The position numbers and the translations under genes are program-made. This document shows, piece after piece, positions 17,167 through 27,989 of a stretch of DNA of 64,000 nt. How positions within the stretch are numbered: the stretch's first letter is position 1; every line of letters starts with the position of its first letter. The notes beneath the pieces are model-generated. The model saw only the letters and a list, made by a program, of their open reading frames with translations. It did not search any database and was not told the DNA's origin. Source of the DNA: Tolypothrix sp. FACHB-123 (GTDB lineage: Bacteria; Cyanobacteriota; Cyanobacteriia; Cyanobacteriales; Nostocaceae); the NCBI RefSeq assembly GCF_014697075.1, contig NZ_JACJRE010000021.1:1-64000 (forward strand), written 5' to 3'.

Positions 17167-18051
17167 ATGTTAAATCTACTTTTAGAACCGCTACAATTTG
17201 AGTTTATGCGCAACGCCTTATTTACATCCATAATGCTGGGTGTATTATGTGCTGTTGTCGGTAGCTATTTGATTGTACAACGCATGGGATTATTAGGAGA
17301 TGTGATTGCTCATGCTGTTTTACCAGGATTAGCGATCGCCTTTTTTTTTGGTGTCGATATTTTTATCGGTGCGTTCATTTCCGGTACAATCAGTACCTTG
17401 ATTATTGCCTGGATTGAAACTCAGTCACGGGTAAAAGTTGATGTAGCAATGGCAATGGTATTTTCAGGTTTTTTAGCATTAGGAATTATGCTAATTACCA
17501 TATTAAAAAGTCAAATAGACCTGCATAGTTTTTTATTTGGCGATATTTTAGGCGTAACCACATCTGATGTTGTACGTACTTTAATAATTACAGTAATTGT
17601 TTTATTAGGTGTAAAATTATTTTACAAAGAATTACTATTTTACACCTTTGATGCTTTAGCCGCACAAGCAATAGGATTACCTGTAAACTTAATGCAAATA
17701 GGTTTAATTTCCGCCATTACCCTGACCATCATTGCTAGTATGCAAGCAGTGGGAGTAGTTTTAGTAGTATCACTATTAATTGGGCCTGCTATCACAGCTT
17801 ATTTATTAGTCAAAGAATTACATCAAATGATGTTTTTAGGAGCAATTATTGGTATAGTTGGCAGCGTGAGCGGGATGTATATCAGCTATTATTTAAATGT
17901 GCCATCAGGAGCCGCAATTGTTCTAGTCATATCTGGACTATTTTTACTAGCGCTTTTATTAAGCCCCACACAGGGAATTCTCACCAGACCAGAAATGGCT
18001 CATCAAAGAGCTAGACTAATTCAACAATTGACATCTGCAAAAAAGAAATGA
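17167..18051 (+). CDS. znuB: Zinc ABC transporter permease
   Basis: The 294-residue hydrophobic protein has eight or nine predicted helices and belongs to the ABC-3 metal permease family. Typical segments are GVLCAVVGSYLIVQRMGLLGDVIAHAVLPG near the start, and GVVLVVSLLIGPAITAYLLV. It forms the zinc channel with ZnuC. The 115-base gap after znuC carries a dispersed CTCTGCGTTCTCTG-type repeat rather than a clear promoter, so co-transcription is likely. A hairpin terminator follows at 18079. Confidence 0.9.
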   Translation: MLNLLLEPLQFEFMRNALFTSIMLGVLCAVVGSYLIVQRMGLLGDVIAHAVLPGLAIAFFFGVDIFIGAFISGTISTLIIAWIETQSRVKVDVAMAMVFSGFLALGIMLITILKSQIDLHSFLFGDILGVTTSDVVRTLIITVIVLLGVKLFYKELLFYTFDALAAQAIGLPVNLMQIGLISAITLTIIASMQAVGVVLVVSLLIGPAITAYLLVKELHQMMFLGAIIGIVGSVSGMYISYYLNVPSGAAIVLVISGLFLLALLLSPTQGILTRPEMAHQRARLIQQLTSAKKK

Positions 18052-18078
18052 GTTAATTCAAAATTCCTCAGCAAAATT

Positions 18079-18105
18079 TTAGGGACGGGGCGATACCGTC
18101 CCTAA
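18079..18105. terminator. Bidirectional terminator hairpin
   Basis: TTAGGGACGG and CCGTCCCTAA form a 10-bp stem with a 7-base loop between the convergent znuB and hisI genes. It is rich in paired GC but has only a weak T run. Confidence 0.6.
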
Positions 18106-18127
18106 GAATTAATCCTCCAACCAAAAT

Positions 18128-18463
18128 CTAAAATTCGGTTACAGATATTGGTACAGCATTAAAAAAACAACTTCTTGCACCAGTGTGACAAGCAATATCA
18201 CCAACTTGCTCAACTTTTAACAAGATAGTATCTCCATCACAATCATAAAAAAGCTGTTGGACTTTTTGAATATGCCCAGATGTCGCTCCTTTATGCCATA
18301 ATTGAGAACGCGACCGACTCCAATAATGAGCTTCACCAGTAGCGAGTGTTTTTTCAATTGATTCCCGGTTCATCCAAGCCATCATTAAGACTGTACCATC
18401 GCGGTAATCTTGGGCGATGGATGGAATCAAACCTTGGTCATTAAACTTCAAATTGTTCAACAT
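18128..18463 (-). CDS. hisI: Phosphoribosyl-AMP cyclohydrolase
   Basis: This 111-residue stand-alone HisI opens the purine ring of phosphoribosyl-AMP, the third step of histidine synthesis. It is a zinc and magnesium enzyme. Metal-site motifs are visible: [28 protein letters not shown] with acidic ligands, and CHTGARSCF with the two Cys zinc ligands. It starts 15 bases after the thrS stop, so the two form an operon under the Zur-like box at 20332. Cyanobacteria usually also have a fused HisIE; this is likely an extra copy used when zinc is scarce, which is an inference from its position. Confidence 0.9.
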   Translation of the reverse strand: MLNNLKFNDQGLIPSIAQDYRDGTVLMMAWMNRESIEKTLATGEAHYWSRSRSQLWHKGATSGHIQKVQQLFYDCDGDTILLKVEQVGDIACHTGARSCFFNAVPISVTEF

Positions 18464-18477
18464 TTTATTAACTGCTG

Positions 18478-20322
18478 TTAAATAACTTGTTTAGCAATTA
18501 CAACCTCTTCTAAGCGGTGTAGTAATTCATCCAGATTCATAGTTCCTAAATCTCCGCCGATTCTAGTTCTGACGCTCAGATTTTGATTTTCTACTTCTTT
18601 TTTACCAACAACAGCCACAACAGGAATTTTCTCTAATTCGGCTGTACGAATTTGCTTTCCTAATCGCTCACCACTGTTGTCTATTTCGGCTCTTATCCCA
18701 GCTTTTTTTAAAGCAATTACTACAGATTCTGCATATTCTCGCACATCATCACTTACAGGTAATAAGCGTACTTGAATTGGGGCTAACCATAAGGGAAAAT
18801 CACCAGCATAGTTTTCTACTAAAATGCCAAAAAACCTTTCTAAAGAACCAAAAATAGCCCGATGAATCATAATCGGTCGTTGACGACTACCATCAGCTGC
18901 AATATATTCCATATCAAAACGTTCTGGTAAATTAAAATCTACCTGAATTGTGGAACATTGCCACAAACGACCGATAGCATCTTGGATTTTAATATCAATT
19001 TTGGGGCCATAAAAAGCACCACCACCTTCATCAACAACATAATTCCAGCCTTTAGCATCTAAAGCTTGTTTGAGCGCTGATGTTGCTAACTCCCAAACTG
19101 TATCTGTTCCTACTGATTTATCTGGACGGGTAGAAAGATTAACTTCATAATTTTTAAAGCCAAAATCTGACAAAATCTGTTCTGTAAGATTTAAAACTTT
19201 GAGAATTTCTTCAGCGATTTGGTGAGGTAAACAGAAAATATGTGCATCGTCTTGGGTAAATCCTCTCACCCGCATCAAACCATGTAAAGCCCCGGAGCGT
19301 TCATAGCGATACACTGTACCTAATTCTGCCCATCTTAAGGGTAATTCGCGATAGGAATGTAGTTGATGCTTGTAAGTTAAAACATGAAAGGGACAATTCA
19401 TCGGCTTAATTTGATAAGCCTGATTTTCTACATCCATCGAGTCAAACATATTCTCTTGATAAAAATCAAAATGACCCGATGTTTTCCATAAATCAAGATT
19501 GGCTATATGGGGAGTGTAGAGTAATTGATATCCTGATTCTAGATGGGCTTTGCGCCAATAATCTTCAATAATGTAGCGAATATTTGCACCTTTGGGATGC
19601 CAAAAAACTAATCCCCCACCAGCTGCTTCTTGAATACTAAATAAGTTCAGTTCTTGACCTAATTTTCTATGATCTCGGCGTAAGGCTTCTTCTCTTTGTT
19701 TGAGGTATGCTGCTAATTGGGCGGGAGTTTCCCAAGCTGTACCGTAAATACGTTGTAGTTGGGGCTTGGTTTCATCTCCTTGCCAATAAGCGCCAGCAAT
19801 ATTTAATAATTTAAAAGCATCAGGTTGAATTTCACCAGTAAAATTAATGTGAGGCCCTGCACATAAATCCCACCAATAATTATTGTTAGGTTGAATATCT
19901 GTAATAAATAAAGAAGATTCTGGTGTCCCAACATCAGGACTACCAATAAAGTAACGAGTAATTGTTTCTGCTGGCGGAATCCGGTCGAGAATTTCTAATT
20001 TATAAGGTTCGTTTAATTCGGTAATTTCGGCGCGAATTTCTGCTCTTTCTACCTCTTCGCGAATGATAGGAAGATTCGCTTTGATTATCCGCCCCATTTG
20101 TTGCTCAATTTTTCCCAAGTCATCAGGGGTAATGCTAACTGGACAATCAAAATCGTAATAAAAGCCGTTCTCTATAACTGGGCCAGTTGCTACTTTAGTC
20201 CCAGGAAATAGCTTTTGCACCGCCATCGCCATGATATGGGCGCAGGTGTGACGAATTCGTAGCAGTTTCTCACTGTCTTCCTGGGATAGGTTTTCCTGGG
20301 GTTTATTTAAGGAACTGACCAT
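18478..20322 (-). CDS. thrS: Threonyl-tRNA synthetase, Zur-linked paralogue
   Basis: From ATG at 20322 the product has 614 residues. It lacks the N-terminal TGS domain and starts with the editing domain (HTCAH and CAGPH motifs), then the class II core with zinc ligands Cys in NCPFH, His in DDAHIF and His in MIHRAI, and the anticodon-binding domain. An upstream start at 20367 is possible but would place the Zur box inside the coding region, so 20322 is preferred. In Anabaena PCC 7120 a second ThrRS that keeps the editing domain is induced by zinc shortage and helps the housekeeping enzyme; this gene fits that role. It is co-transcribed with hisI. Confidence 0.9.
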   Translation of the reverse strand: MVSSLNKPQENLSQEDSEKLLRIRHTCAHIMAMAVQKLFPGTKVATGPVIENGFYYDFDCPVSITPDDLGKIEQQMGRIIKANLPIIREEVERAEIRAEITELNEPYKLEILDRIPPAETITRYFIGSPDVGTPESSLFITDIQPNNNYWWDLCAGPHINFTGEIQPDAFKLLNIAGAYWQGDETKPQLQRIYGTAWETPAQLAAYLKQREEALRRDHRKLGQELNLFSIQEAAGGGLVFWHPKGANIRYIIEDYWRKAHLESGYQLLYTPHIANLDLWKTSGHFDFYQENMFDSMDVENQAYQIKPMNCPFHVLTYKHQLHSYRELPLRWAELGTVYRYERSGALHGLMRVRGFTQDDAHIFCLPHQIAEEILKVLNLTEQILSDFGFKNYEVNLSTRPDKSVGTDTVWELATSALKQALDAKGWNYVVDEGGGAFYGPKIDIKIQDAIGRLWQCSTIQVDFNLPERFDMEYIAADGSRQRPIMIHRAIFGSLERFFGILVENYAGDFPLWLAPIQVRLLPVSDDVREYAESVVIALKKAGIRAEIDNSGERLGKQIRTAELEKIPVVAVVGKKEVENQNLSVRTRIGGDLGTMNLDELLHRLEEVVIAKQVI

Positions 20323-20331
20323 AATTAAACT

Positions 20332-20354
20332 ATAATGATAATCGTTATCATTAT
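20332..20354. promoter_or_regulatory. Zur-box-like perfect palindrome before thrS
   Basis: ATAATGATAA and TTATCATTAT flank TCG, giving a 23-base near-perfect palindrome 10 bases upstream of the chosen thrS start. It matches the Zur consensus and decides the start codon of thrS. Confidence 0.8.
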
Positions 20355-20410
20355 AGCGCCAAAACACAGAAAATTCCCCACCATGAGGGTGGGGAGTCGG
20401 TCAAAAAAAT

Positions 20411-21493
20411 CTACTTTTTGCCAAAACCTTGACCTCGCTTCCCCTTTTTCCAGATAATTAACTCACCATTATTCCCACCGGCGGCTAATAAATGTCCTTG
20501 GGGATGCCAAGATAGACAAGAGAAACCATTTGCAGCACCATCAAGAACTTGAGAGATACGCTTACCCTTATTCGAGAGACAAACCCAACCATCTTCAGCA
20601 GCAGAAGCTAACAGGTGAGTTTGGGGTTGAAATTGGAGCGATCGCACTGTATCTTGATGTACAGGTAAAACCTGCGCTTCCCAATCATCAGATTTTTTTT
20701 CCCACACCACCACACCTTCAGCGCTAGCAGCAGCCAAAAGCGGTGCGCCAGATTTTGTGGCTGTATCTGACCATGTTAAATAACGAATTTTACCCGGAAA
20801 GCCGCGCATCATCCAAGGGTTGGGATTCTCCCATTCTAAAACAGTAATTGAACGATCCATATTCGCAGAGGCGATATATCTACCATCCGGTGACCAACTT
20901 ATCATCAAACTGGCGGAATCAACAGGTAACAAAGAAGGTTCATCATTCCAATTTTCCGCCATCCATATTTTCACCTCTTGATAACCCGCAACGGCTAAAC
21001 TTTCACCGTTAGGATGCCAATTAATATCAAGGACAGAAGAGGTATTAAAATTTAGTATCGCCTCAAGTTCACCGATTTCTGCATTCCATATCTGCACGAT
21101 GCGACCTAAACTAAAAGCCAGTAGATTGGCGTTTGGACTCCACACCATTCTGTCAATCCAAGCACCATCATTCTTCCGCACACTGACTAATTCTGGCTGC
21201 TGGGACTGTAAACGCCAAATTTTCACTTCTCCATTTTGCCCAGTTGCGGCGAGAAATTGACCATCCCAAGAAAAAGCCAGACAATCTAAAGATTCTCCAT
21301 TTCCTGGGAGGAGAGAAATTCCCTCAACTCCTTCTCCCACCAACCACATCATCACCTCTCCATGCGCAGAACAGGCGGCGAAAATCTCACCTTGCGGCGA
21401 CCAAGCGATCGCTGTAACATAATCTGACAGCATTCCTCGCCACTGCTGCTCAAATTCTCCTTGTATCTTTGCTTTTAAACTAGACACGCCCAA
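20411..21493 (-). CDS. WD40-repeat protein of the zinc cluster
   Basis: The 360-residue protein is made of about seven WD40 repeats forming one beta-propeller. Repeated units include AIAWSPQGEIFAACSAHGEVMMW, CLAFSWDGQFLAATGQNGEVKIW and SLQFQPQTHLLASAAEDGW. There is no signal peptide, membrane helix or catalytic domain, so it is probably a cytoplasmic scaffold. It lies between hemB and thrS on the same strand. The 114-base gap after hemB holds heptamer repeats and no visible Zur box, so it may be read through from hemB. Its role in zinc shortage is unknown. Confidence 0.85.
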   Translation of the reverse strand: MGVSSLKAKIQGEFEQQWRGMLSDYVTAIAWSPQGEIFAACSAHGEVMMWLVGEGVEGISLLPGNGESLDCLAFSWDGQFLAATGQNGEVKIWRLQSQQPELVSVRKNDGAWIDRMVWSPNANLLAFSLGRIVQIWNAEIGELEAILNFNTSSVLDINWHPNGESLAVAGYQEVKIWMAENWNDEPSLLPVDSASLMISWSPDGRYIASANMDRSITVLEWENPNPWMMRGFPGKIRYLTWSDTATKSGAPLLAAASAEGVVVWEKKSDDWEAQVLPVHQDTVRSLQFQPQTHLLASAAEDGWVCLSNKGKRISQVLDGAANGFSCLSWHPQGHLLAAGGNNGELIIWKKGKRGQGFGKK

Positions 21494-21566
21494 AAACCTC
21501 TTACAACTCTGCGTACCTCTGGGTGCAAAACAATAATTTACCCAAGTAATTACACAAAAATCACCA

Positions 21567-21607
21567 ATGACGGTTGACGGTTGACGGTTGACTGTTGACT
21601 GTTGACT
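21567..21607. repeat. Heptamer short tandem repeats
   Basis: About six units of TGACGGT/TGACTGT in tandem. These STRRs are characteristic of filamentous cyanobacteria. A related run occurs at 22739-22761. Confidence 0.8.
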
Positions 21608-22660
<1,053 letters not shown>

Positions 22661-22770
22661 TTGTACCGCAAAATACTTTCACAAAAAAATAGCCATCCGG
22701 TTATTCTACTTTTAAGTTGCAAAATCCATCGTCAGGGCTGTTGACGGTTGACGGTTGACTGTCGCCATAA

Positions 22771-23016
22771 TTGAGTCGTAAAGAGGTTGAATCAATGTTA
22801 GGAATTACGCTACAAGAAACGAGAGTTTATCGGGAAATTAAGGAAGAAGGAGAAAGAGCGCTGGTTCTGCGTCAATTAACTCGGCGGGTGGGACAATTAC
22901 CTGAAGAGGTGCGTGAACAAGTTGAAACTCTTCCCCTAGAACAATTAGAAAATCTAGGGGAAGCACTGCTAGATTTTACTAGTTTGGCTGATTTGCAAGC
23001 TTGGTTAGAAGCATAA
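22771..23016 (+). pseudogene. DUF4351 remnant of an Rpn-family nuclease gene
   Basis: The frame encodes about 81 residues ending with the DUF4351 pattern (LRQLTRRVGQLPEEV, LPLEQLENLGEALLDFTSLADLQAWL). In cyanobacteria this domain normally closes a longer Rpn/PD-(D/E)XK nuclease-transposase protein and follows a segment like EAMLGITLQETRVYREIKEEG, which is present here. The nuclease part is missing. The break falls immediately after a run of TTGACGG heptamer repeats at 22739-22761. The only starts are TTG at 22771 or ATG at 22795. I read it as a 5'-deleted remnant. Confidence 0.65.
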
Positions 23017-23017
23017 A

Positions 23018-23410
23018 TTATGGCTGCACTAAAGATAGGATGATACCAACCAGGGAACCAACAAGTAGAACCATACCGCTAAGAGAACTGATACCAAAGC
23101 CAACCATCCGTTTTTCCGCAGCTTGATAATATCCCCAGGCGTAAACAATTCGACCTACCAGCCAAACTGCACCAATACCAGCAGCCCATAACGGGTTAAC
23201 GTAAACAGAGAATAACCATAAACCCGGTAAGAACAGAACTACTTGCTCTAGAGTATTTTGCTGGACGCGCAACACTCGTTCAAAGTTGGGATCTCCGGTC
23301 ATTTGTGGAGGTGGTACTTTATACTTATCTCTGGCTCGCCCAACATTAATTGTAATGACCAGGTAGAGCAACAGCGTCAAAGCAGTTATTAGACTAGTCC
23401 AGGGTGACAT
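23018..23410 (-). CDS. MAPEG-family membrane protein
   Basis: This 130-residue protein has four hydrophobic helices and the MAPEG motif RVQQNTLEQVVLFLPGLWLF. An Arg-rich loop precedes it (NVGRARDKYKVPPP). MAPEG proteins are membrane glutathione-dependent transferases or related enzymes acting on lipophilic compounds. It lies two bases from the convergent DUF4351 remnant. The substrate is unknown; glutathione use is a family inference. Confidence 0.85.
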   Translation of the reverse strand: MSPWTSLITALTLLLYLVITINVGRARDKYKVPPPQMTGDPNFERVLRVQQNTLEQVVLFLPGLWLFSVYVNPLWAAGIGAVWLVGRIVYAWGYYQAAEKRMVGFGISSLSGMVLLVGSLVGIILSLVQP

Positions 23411-23584
23411 ATCAATGCAAATCTTCGTGTACCAAAAAAGTATACTGGAAATAATCGCTATGGCTACTTAACAGGTGAAATACCCTAGCTGTAAGTATAT
23501 TCAACTGTTACTATCAAGTATTACAGGTGCGTTTGCTGACTGCGTAAACTACCTGAATCTAGGTCTTATATCTTTGAATTACGA

Positions 23585-25150
23585 ATGAACCTGTTGAACG
23601 ATCGCTATCAAGTTATCCGCACATTGGGTGCTGGTGGGTTTGGAGAAACCTATCTCGCAGAGGATACTTATATGCCCTCAAAGCGCCGTTGTGTAGTAAA
23701 ACAACTCAGACCGATTCAAAATAATCCCCAGATTTATCAATTGGTGCAAGAACGGTTTCAACGGGAAGCGGCGATTTTAGAAACTCTTGGCGGCGCAATT
23801 GACCAAATCCCGACTTTATATGCCTATTTTGAAGCTGGTGGACAATTTTATCTAGTGCAAGAATGGGTGGAGGGAGATACCTTAACAGCAAAGGTGCAAC
23901 AGCAAGGTTTATTTAGTGAAGGCGCTGTACAAGAATTATTGCTAAATTTGTTACCTGTACTCGAATATGTTCACGGTAAGTATATTGTTCACCGGGATAT
24001 TAAACCGGATAATATTATTATGCGCCACCGTGACGGTAAACCCGTGCTGATTGATTTCGGTGCGGTGCGGGAATCGATGGGAACGGTGGTGAATTCCCAA
24101 GGAAATCCTACCAGTTCAATTGTGATTGGTACACCGGGATTCATGCCTAGCGAACAAGCCGCAGGTAGACCAGTTTATTCTAGCGATTTATATAGTGTGG
24201 GGATGACAGTAGTTTATTTGCTGACGGGGAGACAACCGCAGCAAATAGAAACAGATCCGCAAACGGCGGATATTATTTGGCGACAATATGCCAGTCATAT
24301 TAGCCCAATGATGGCAGAGATTATCGATCGCGCGATCGCCTATCATCCCCGCGATCGCTATCCTACTGCTAGAGCGATGCTGGATGCTTTACAGAGCATA
24401 TCTAGCCCCATTGCACCAACCCAACCATTCTACCAACCGCAGGTAAATTCTGTACCACCACCGCCAACGATTCCTGTCAGTCCTGGTGCAATAACAGAAC
24501 CACCAAAAACTGAACCGCCAAGAACGGAACCCCCAAGAACAGAAAGTAATAATCGTAACGCTTTTATTACCGGGGGTTTAATTGCTGGGGGTTTAATTGC
24601 TGCGTCTATCATTCTGAGTCAAGTGTTAAAACCTACTCAACAAGTAGCGCAAACAACAGTCACACCTACAGAAACCTCATCAAACGTGACATCTCCAATT
24701 GCACAAACTCCCACTAGTTCGCCATCTCCTATCCCCCAACCCACTGTAACACCGCAAGCGATACCTACGGCAACCCCTTCGGGGAATGCCACTCCGACTC
24801 CGACATTTTCTGCTTCTAATTCAGCTTCTACAAATACATATACACCACCAACTAACAACACCACAACTAACGATTATTCTTGGCTATCTCAAAGGCCTGT
24901 AACTGATGCAGATTTAGCGGGGAAAGATGGTTTTGAATTAGATATTATGCGTAATTGGGTATTTGCAATTCATGGTAGACAGTTTGATACTCCTGGCATA
25001 CAAGATTATTTTAATAATCAACCTTGGTATCAACCGACATATTCACCAAAACAATTTCCTAATCGATTATTAAAGCCTATAGAAATCCGCAATGCAGAAT
25101 ATATTGCCAAATACCAAGACCGTTATAACTTACGATATTTTAGGAAATAA
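23585..25150 (+). CDS. Membrane Ser/Thr protein kinase with YARHG domain
   Basis: The 521-residue protein has a Hanks-type kinase (Gly loop GAGGFGETY, Lys in VVKQLRP, HRDIKPDN, DFGAVRE), a Pro/Thr-rich juxtamembrane stretch with PPRTEPP repeats, one transmembrane helix (ITGGLIAGGLIAASIILSQVL, about 321-341), another Thr/Pro-rich stalk, and a C-terminal module of about 90 residues. That module resembles YARHG (DIMRNWVFAIHGRQF, FNNQPWYQP, NAEYI), a domain thought to act in the cell envelope. The kinase would thus be cytoplasmic and the sensor periplasmic. Its kinase domain is nearly the same as those at 27990 and 34078. Confidence 0.9.
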   Translation: MNLLNDRYQVIRTLGAGGFGETYLAEDTYMPSKRRCVVKQLRPIQNNPQIYQLVQERFQREAAILETLGGAIDQIPTLYAYFEAGGQFYLVQEWVEGDTLTAKVQQQGLFSEGAVQELLLNLLPVLEYVHGKYIVHRDIKPDNIIMRHRDGKPVLIDFGAVRESMGTVVNSQGNPTSSIVIGTPGFMPSEQAAGRPVYSSDLYSVGMTVVYLLTGRQPQQIETDPQTADIIWRQYASHISPMMAEIIDRAIAYHPRDRYPTARAMLDALQSISSPIAPTQPFYQPQVNSVPPPPTIPVSPGAITEPPKTEPPRTEPPRTESNNRNAFITGGLIAGGLIAASIILSQVLKPTQQVAQTTVTPTETSSNVTSPIAQTPTSSPSPIPQPTVTPQAIPTATPSGNATPTPTFSASNSASTNTYTPPTNNTTTNDYSWLSQRPVTDADLAGKDGFELDIMRNWVFAIHGRQFDTPGIQDYFNNQPWYQPTYSPKQFPNRLLKPIEIRNAEYIAKYQDRYNLRYFRK

Positions 25151-25184
25151 TTTTAATATTGCCCCATGCCCCATGCCCAATATA

Positions 25185-27563
25185 TTAAAATATATCTTTG
25201 CGCTTTTGCAGCCAAAAAGTAATAGTTAAATAAATGGCAGCATGTAATAATAAAATACCCCAATTTAAATGTAAATTACCCCATGTTGCATCGTAAACTG
25301 CTGTGGGTTCAAATGGTTGGGGGACTGTACTTCCATCAGGTAATTTGGTTGGTTCGGGGACTAAACCGTTGACATTTACTAAAGCACCATAAGCACCTAC
25401 AGACCAACGACTTAACATCAGCCAGGATAATATTTTATTTACATCGCCAGTTGTTTTAAATAAAACTCCAGAAAAGATAATTTGAGGTAGCAAGAGTAAT
25501 GGTAAAGCACTATTAGCTTGACTACTATTTTTCACACATGTTGATACTAGTAATCCTAAGCTAAAACTAGCTAATAAAGTGAGGAAAGTTGTAATAGCTA
25601 ATCCTATCGGCCAGAAAATTAATTCTGAATCAGGAGATTTAAAGCCGATGGAAATAACTATCAGCATCAATAAAGTTTGCGCGATCGCTAAAATTGAAAG
25701 GATGGTAACTTTCGAGCTAATATAAGCTAACAATCCTAAATTAACTAATCTTTCCCTTAAATAAATTGCTGCTTCTTTGACAATTTCTTGTAAAGAACTA
25801 GAAAGTCCTACCCATAAAGCAGCACAAGTAAAGACAAACAATACTTGCAAAGCTAATGGTGCAAGTTTGGGATCTGGTTCTGCGCCTAAAACAAAGGGTG
25901 TTTTATCTTTAATTGCTAAAGTAATTAAACCAATACCGATAGGTGCGGTTAAAAGTGAGAGTAGAAGATTAACGCGATCGCGTAAAATTAATTGCCAATA
26001 CCGTTGTGTTAATAAAAACCACTGTTGTACAAAGGAAACTTTTTTGCGTGTTGGTGCTAAAGACTTCGCTGGCGATGGAGTGACAGTATTTAATTGATTG
26101 CCAATATAACGTTGATAAAAAGGCGATTGCTGAAATAAAGTTGCATAATTAACAACTGCTTGCTCTTGTTCGAGTTTAATATAAATATCGGCAAAGTCAC
26201 TCACACCAAAAAACTTCAAAGCTTCTTGGGGTGTGCCAAAATAGCAAAGTCTACCACCTAAACCGAGAAAGACAATGCGATCGCATTCGGTAATATTAGC
26301 TGTTGCGTGGGTAACTAAAATAATTGTTCTTCCCCCTTGATGGGCTAAATCCTTTAATAGCTGCATCATCTGCTTATCTAAGCCAGGATCTAATCCAGAG
26401 GTGGGTTCATCTAAAAAGAATAATTTGGGATCGGCTAATAATTCTACGCCAATACTTACCCGTTTGCGTTGTCCGCCACTGAGATCGCTCACTAAAGCAT
26501 GACGCCGATGAGTCATTTTAATTGCTTCTAACGCCTGTTCTACCAGTGGTTGCAGTTGGATATCCGGTGGTAAGCGCAGCCTCGCTGCATAGGTAAGTAC
26601 TTCGGCAACAGTCAATTCTCGGTGAATAATATCATCTTGGGGAACGTAACCAATTTGAGTGCGGTACAAATTAAAGTTTTTCTGCAAATCTTCGCCATTA
26701 ATCTGCACTTCACCTTTAGTAATTTTCTCAATTCCTAACAGCGTCCGCATTAATGTAGATTTACCCGCACCACTTCCGCCAACTAAAGCAACAAATTGTC
26801 CTGGTTCAATTGCAAAAGATAAATTATCTAATCGCCGCTTACCGTTAGTTTCTAAAAGTATATTCTGTGCATCTAGACGAATGCGATCGCCTTGATCGAG
26901 AATTTCTAAAATCTCATCGCGCACCACCAAGGTAAACGGCCCGATACGAATTTTCGCCCCATTTACCAATACAGCCGTTCCCATGACTTGTTTACCGTCA
27001 ATAAACACCCCATTGGTGCTGTAGTCCCGCAGAATGTAACGTCCTTGTCCATCAGTATCAATGGTTGCGTGACGCCGAGAAACTGTAGGCGCATCTAACT
27101 GTAAATTAGCTTGGGGATCGCGTCCGAGTAAAATTGATCGCTGTTTTAACGAAATTGACCGAATTGTTGGTGTAGTTACTGAATGGGCGTTAGAGGGATT
27201 ACCATATCTAATTTGAATCAGTTGATTTGGATTTTGGGCAATTTGAATTTCTACACCATGCGTTAAACAATAGCCTTCTTTGGGAGTAATTAGGGAATGA
27301 TTAACATATAGCTTATTACTACTCGGTTTTTGCCCATCGCCATCATAAATGCGGTAGTCTGCACCTTCTTTGCATAACACCGCTTGACAACGGGAAACTA
27401 CTTCCCAATGTTGCGGGACAAGTAAATCACTGGTGCTGGGATCTCGTCCCAAAATATGCTGTGGCTTTTTGAGTTCAAAGTAGAGAACTTCACCTTGGTT
27501 GTTTAATTCTAGAAAAGGATTGGAGCTAAAAACAGTTCGACTTTGGGAAGGTGGCTGCACCAT
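25185..27563 (-). CDS. ABCG-type transporter with two FHA domains
   Basis: The 792-residue half-transporter has two forkhead-associated domains (about residues 30-115 with GRDPSTSD, and 145-220 with LLGRDPQ, SRRHA and STNG), which bind phosphothreonine. An ABCG-type ATPase follows: Walker A GGSGAGKST, signature LSGGQRKR, Walker B LFFLDEPTSGLDP. A C-terminal ABC-2 membrane domain of about six helices closes it. It would export an unknown lipid-like substrate, probably as a dimer. Two Ser/Thr kinase genes flank it, so phosphorylation-dependent control through the FHA domains is a reasonable inference. It is convergent with the kinase at 23585. Confidence 0.9.
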   Translation of the reverse strand: MVQPPSQSRTVFSSNPFLELNNQGEVLYFELKKPQHILGRDPSTSDLLVPQHWEVVSRCQAVLCKEGADYRIYDGDGQKPSSNKLYVNHSLITPKEGYCLTHGVEIQIAQNPNQLIQIRYGNPSNAHSVTTPTIRSISLKQRSILLGRDPQANLQLDAPTVSRRHATIDTDGQGRYILRDYSTNGVFIDGKQVMGTAVLVNGAKIRIGPFTLVVRDEILEILDQGDRIRLDAQNILLETNGKRRLDNLSFAIEPGQFVALVGGSGAGKSTLMRTLLGIEKITKGEVQINGEDLQKNFNLYRTQIGYVPQDDIIHRELTVAEVLTYAARLRLPPDIQLQPLVEQALEAIKMTHRRHALVSDLSGGQRKRVSIGVELLADPKLFFLDEPTSGLDPGLDKQMMQLLKDLAHQGGRTIILVTHATANITECDRIVFLGLGGRLCYFGTPQEALKFFGVSDFADIYIKLEQEQAVVNYATLFQQSPFYQRYIGNQLNTVTPSPAKSLAPTRKKVSFVQQWFLLTQRYWQLILRDRVNLLLSLLTAPIGIGLITLAIKDKTPFVLGAEPDPKLAPLALQVLFVFTCAALWVGLSSSLQEIVKEAAIYLRERLVNLGLLAYISSKVTILSILAIAQTLLMLIVISIGFKSPDSELIFWPIGLAITTFLTLLASFSLGLLVSTCVKNSSQANSALPLLLLPQIIFSGVLFKTTGDVNKILSWLMLSRWSVGAYGALVNVNGLVPEPTKLPDGSTVPQPFEPTAVYDATWGNLHLNWGILLLHAAIYLTITFWLQKRKDIF

Positions 27564-27989
27564 AAATTGCTTAAGAAATTAAAGGTGGTCTACTTACTCT
27601 GAAGATTGGGCTGCTTAACAGCAATACTTGCTTACTTATCAAAAATTAATTTTTTACGCAAAAACTAAATTAATTATAGGTACTAAAAGTTTATGATATT
27701 GAACAGCTAAATATAAATTATATGTAAAAAATCCCCAACTATAATATCGGATATTGCGTAACCGCAGCATAAATTTATTGATTTTTCTGTGCGTCTTATT
27801 GTCTATTATCCGAGTTCTGCTTTGCAACTAGCCGAATACGTGAGGTAGCGATCGCTAGATTCAGCAATGCCAAATATTAGAATCCAGTTTGATTTTTGAA
27901 AAAGTACCTACTCTGATACTTTCCCTTTCCCCGTTCTGTGTTTGCTCTATTTATGAGTAAGTTCACAAATCAAATAGGAGTGTTATTTT
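27564..27989. other. Divergent intergenic region
   Basis: About 430 AT-rich bases lie between the FHA-ABC gene and the kinase at 27990. AGGAG at 27977 is the kinase ribosome binding site. No gene, repeat or clear operator was seen. Confidence 0.5.

Noticed and set aside
15255..18051. Manganese transporter (mntCAB)
   Set aside because: The receptor class is ambiguous, but a Zur-type box between the divergent genes and the zinc-linked neighbours favour zinc.
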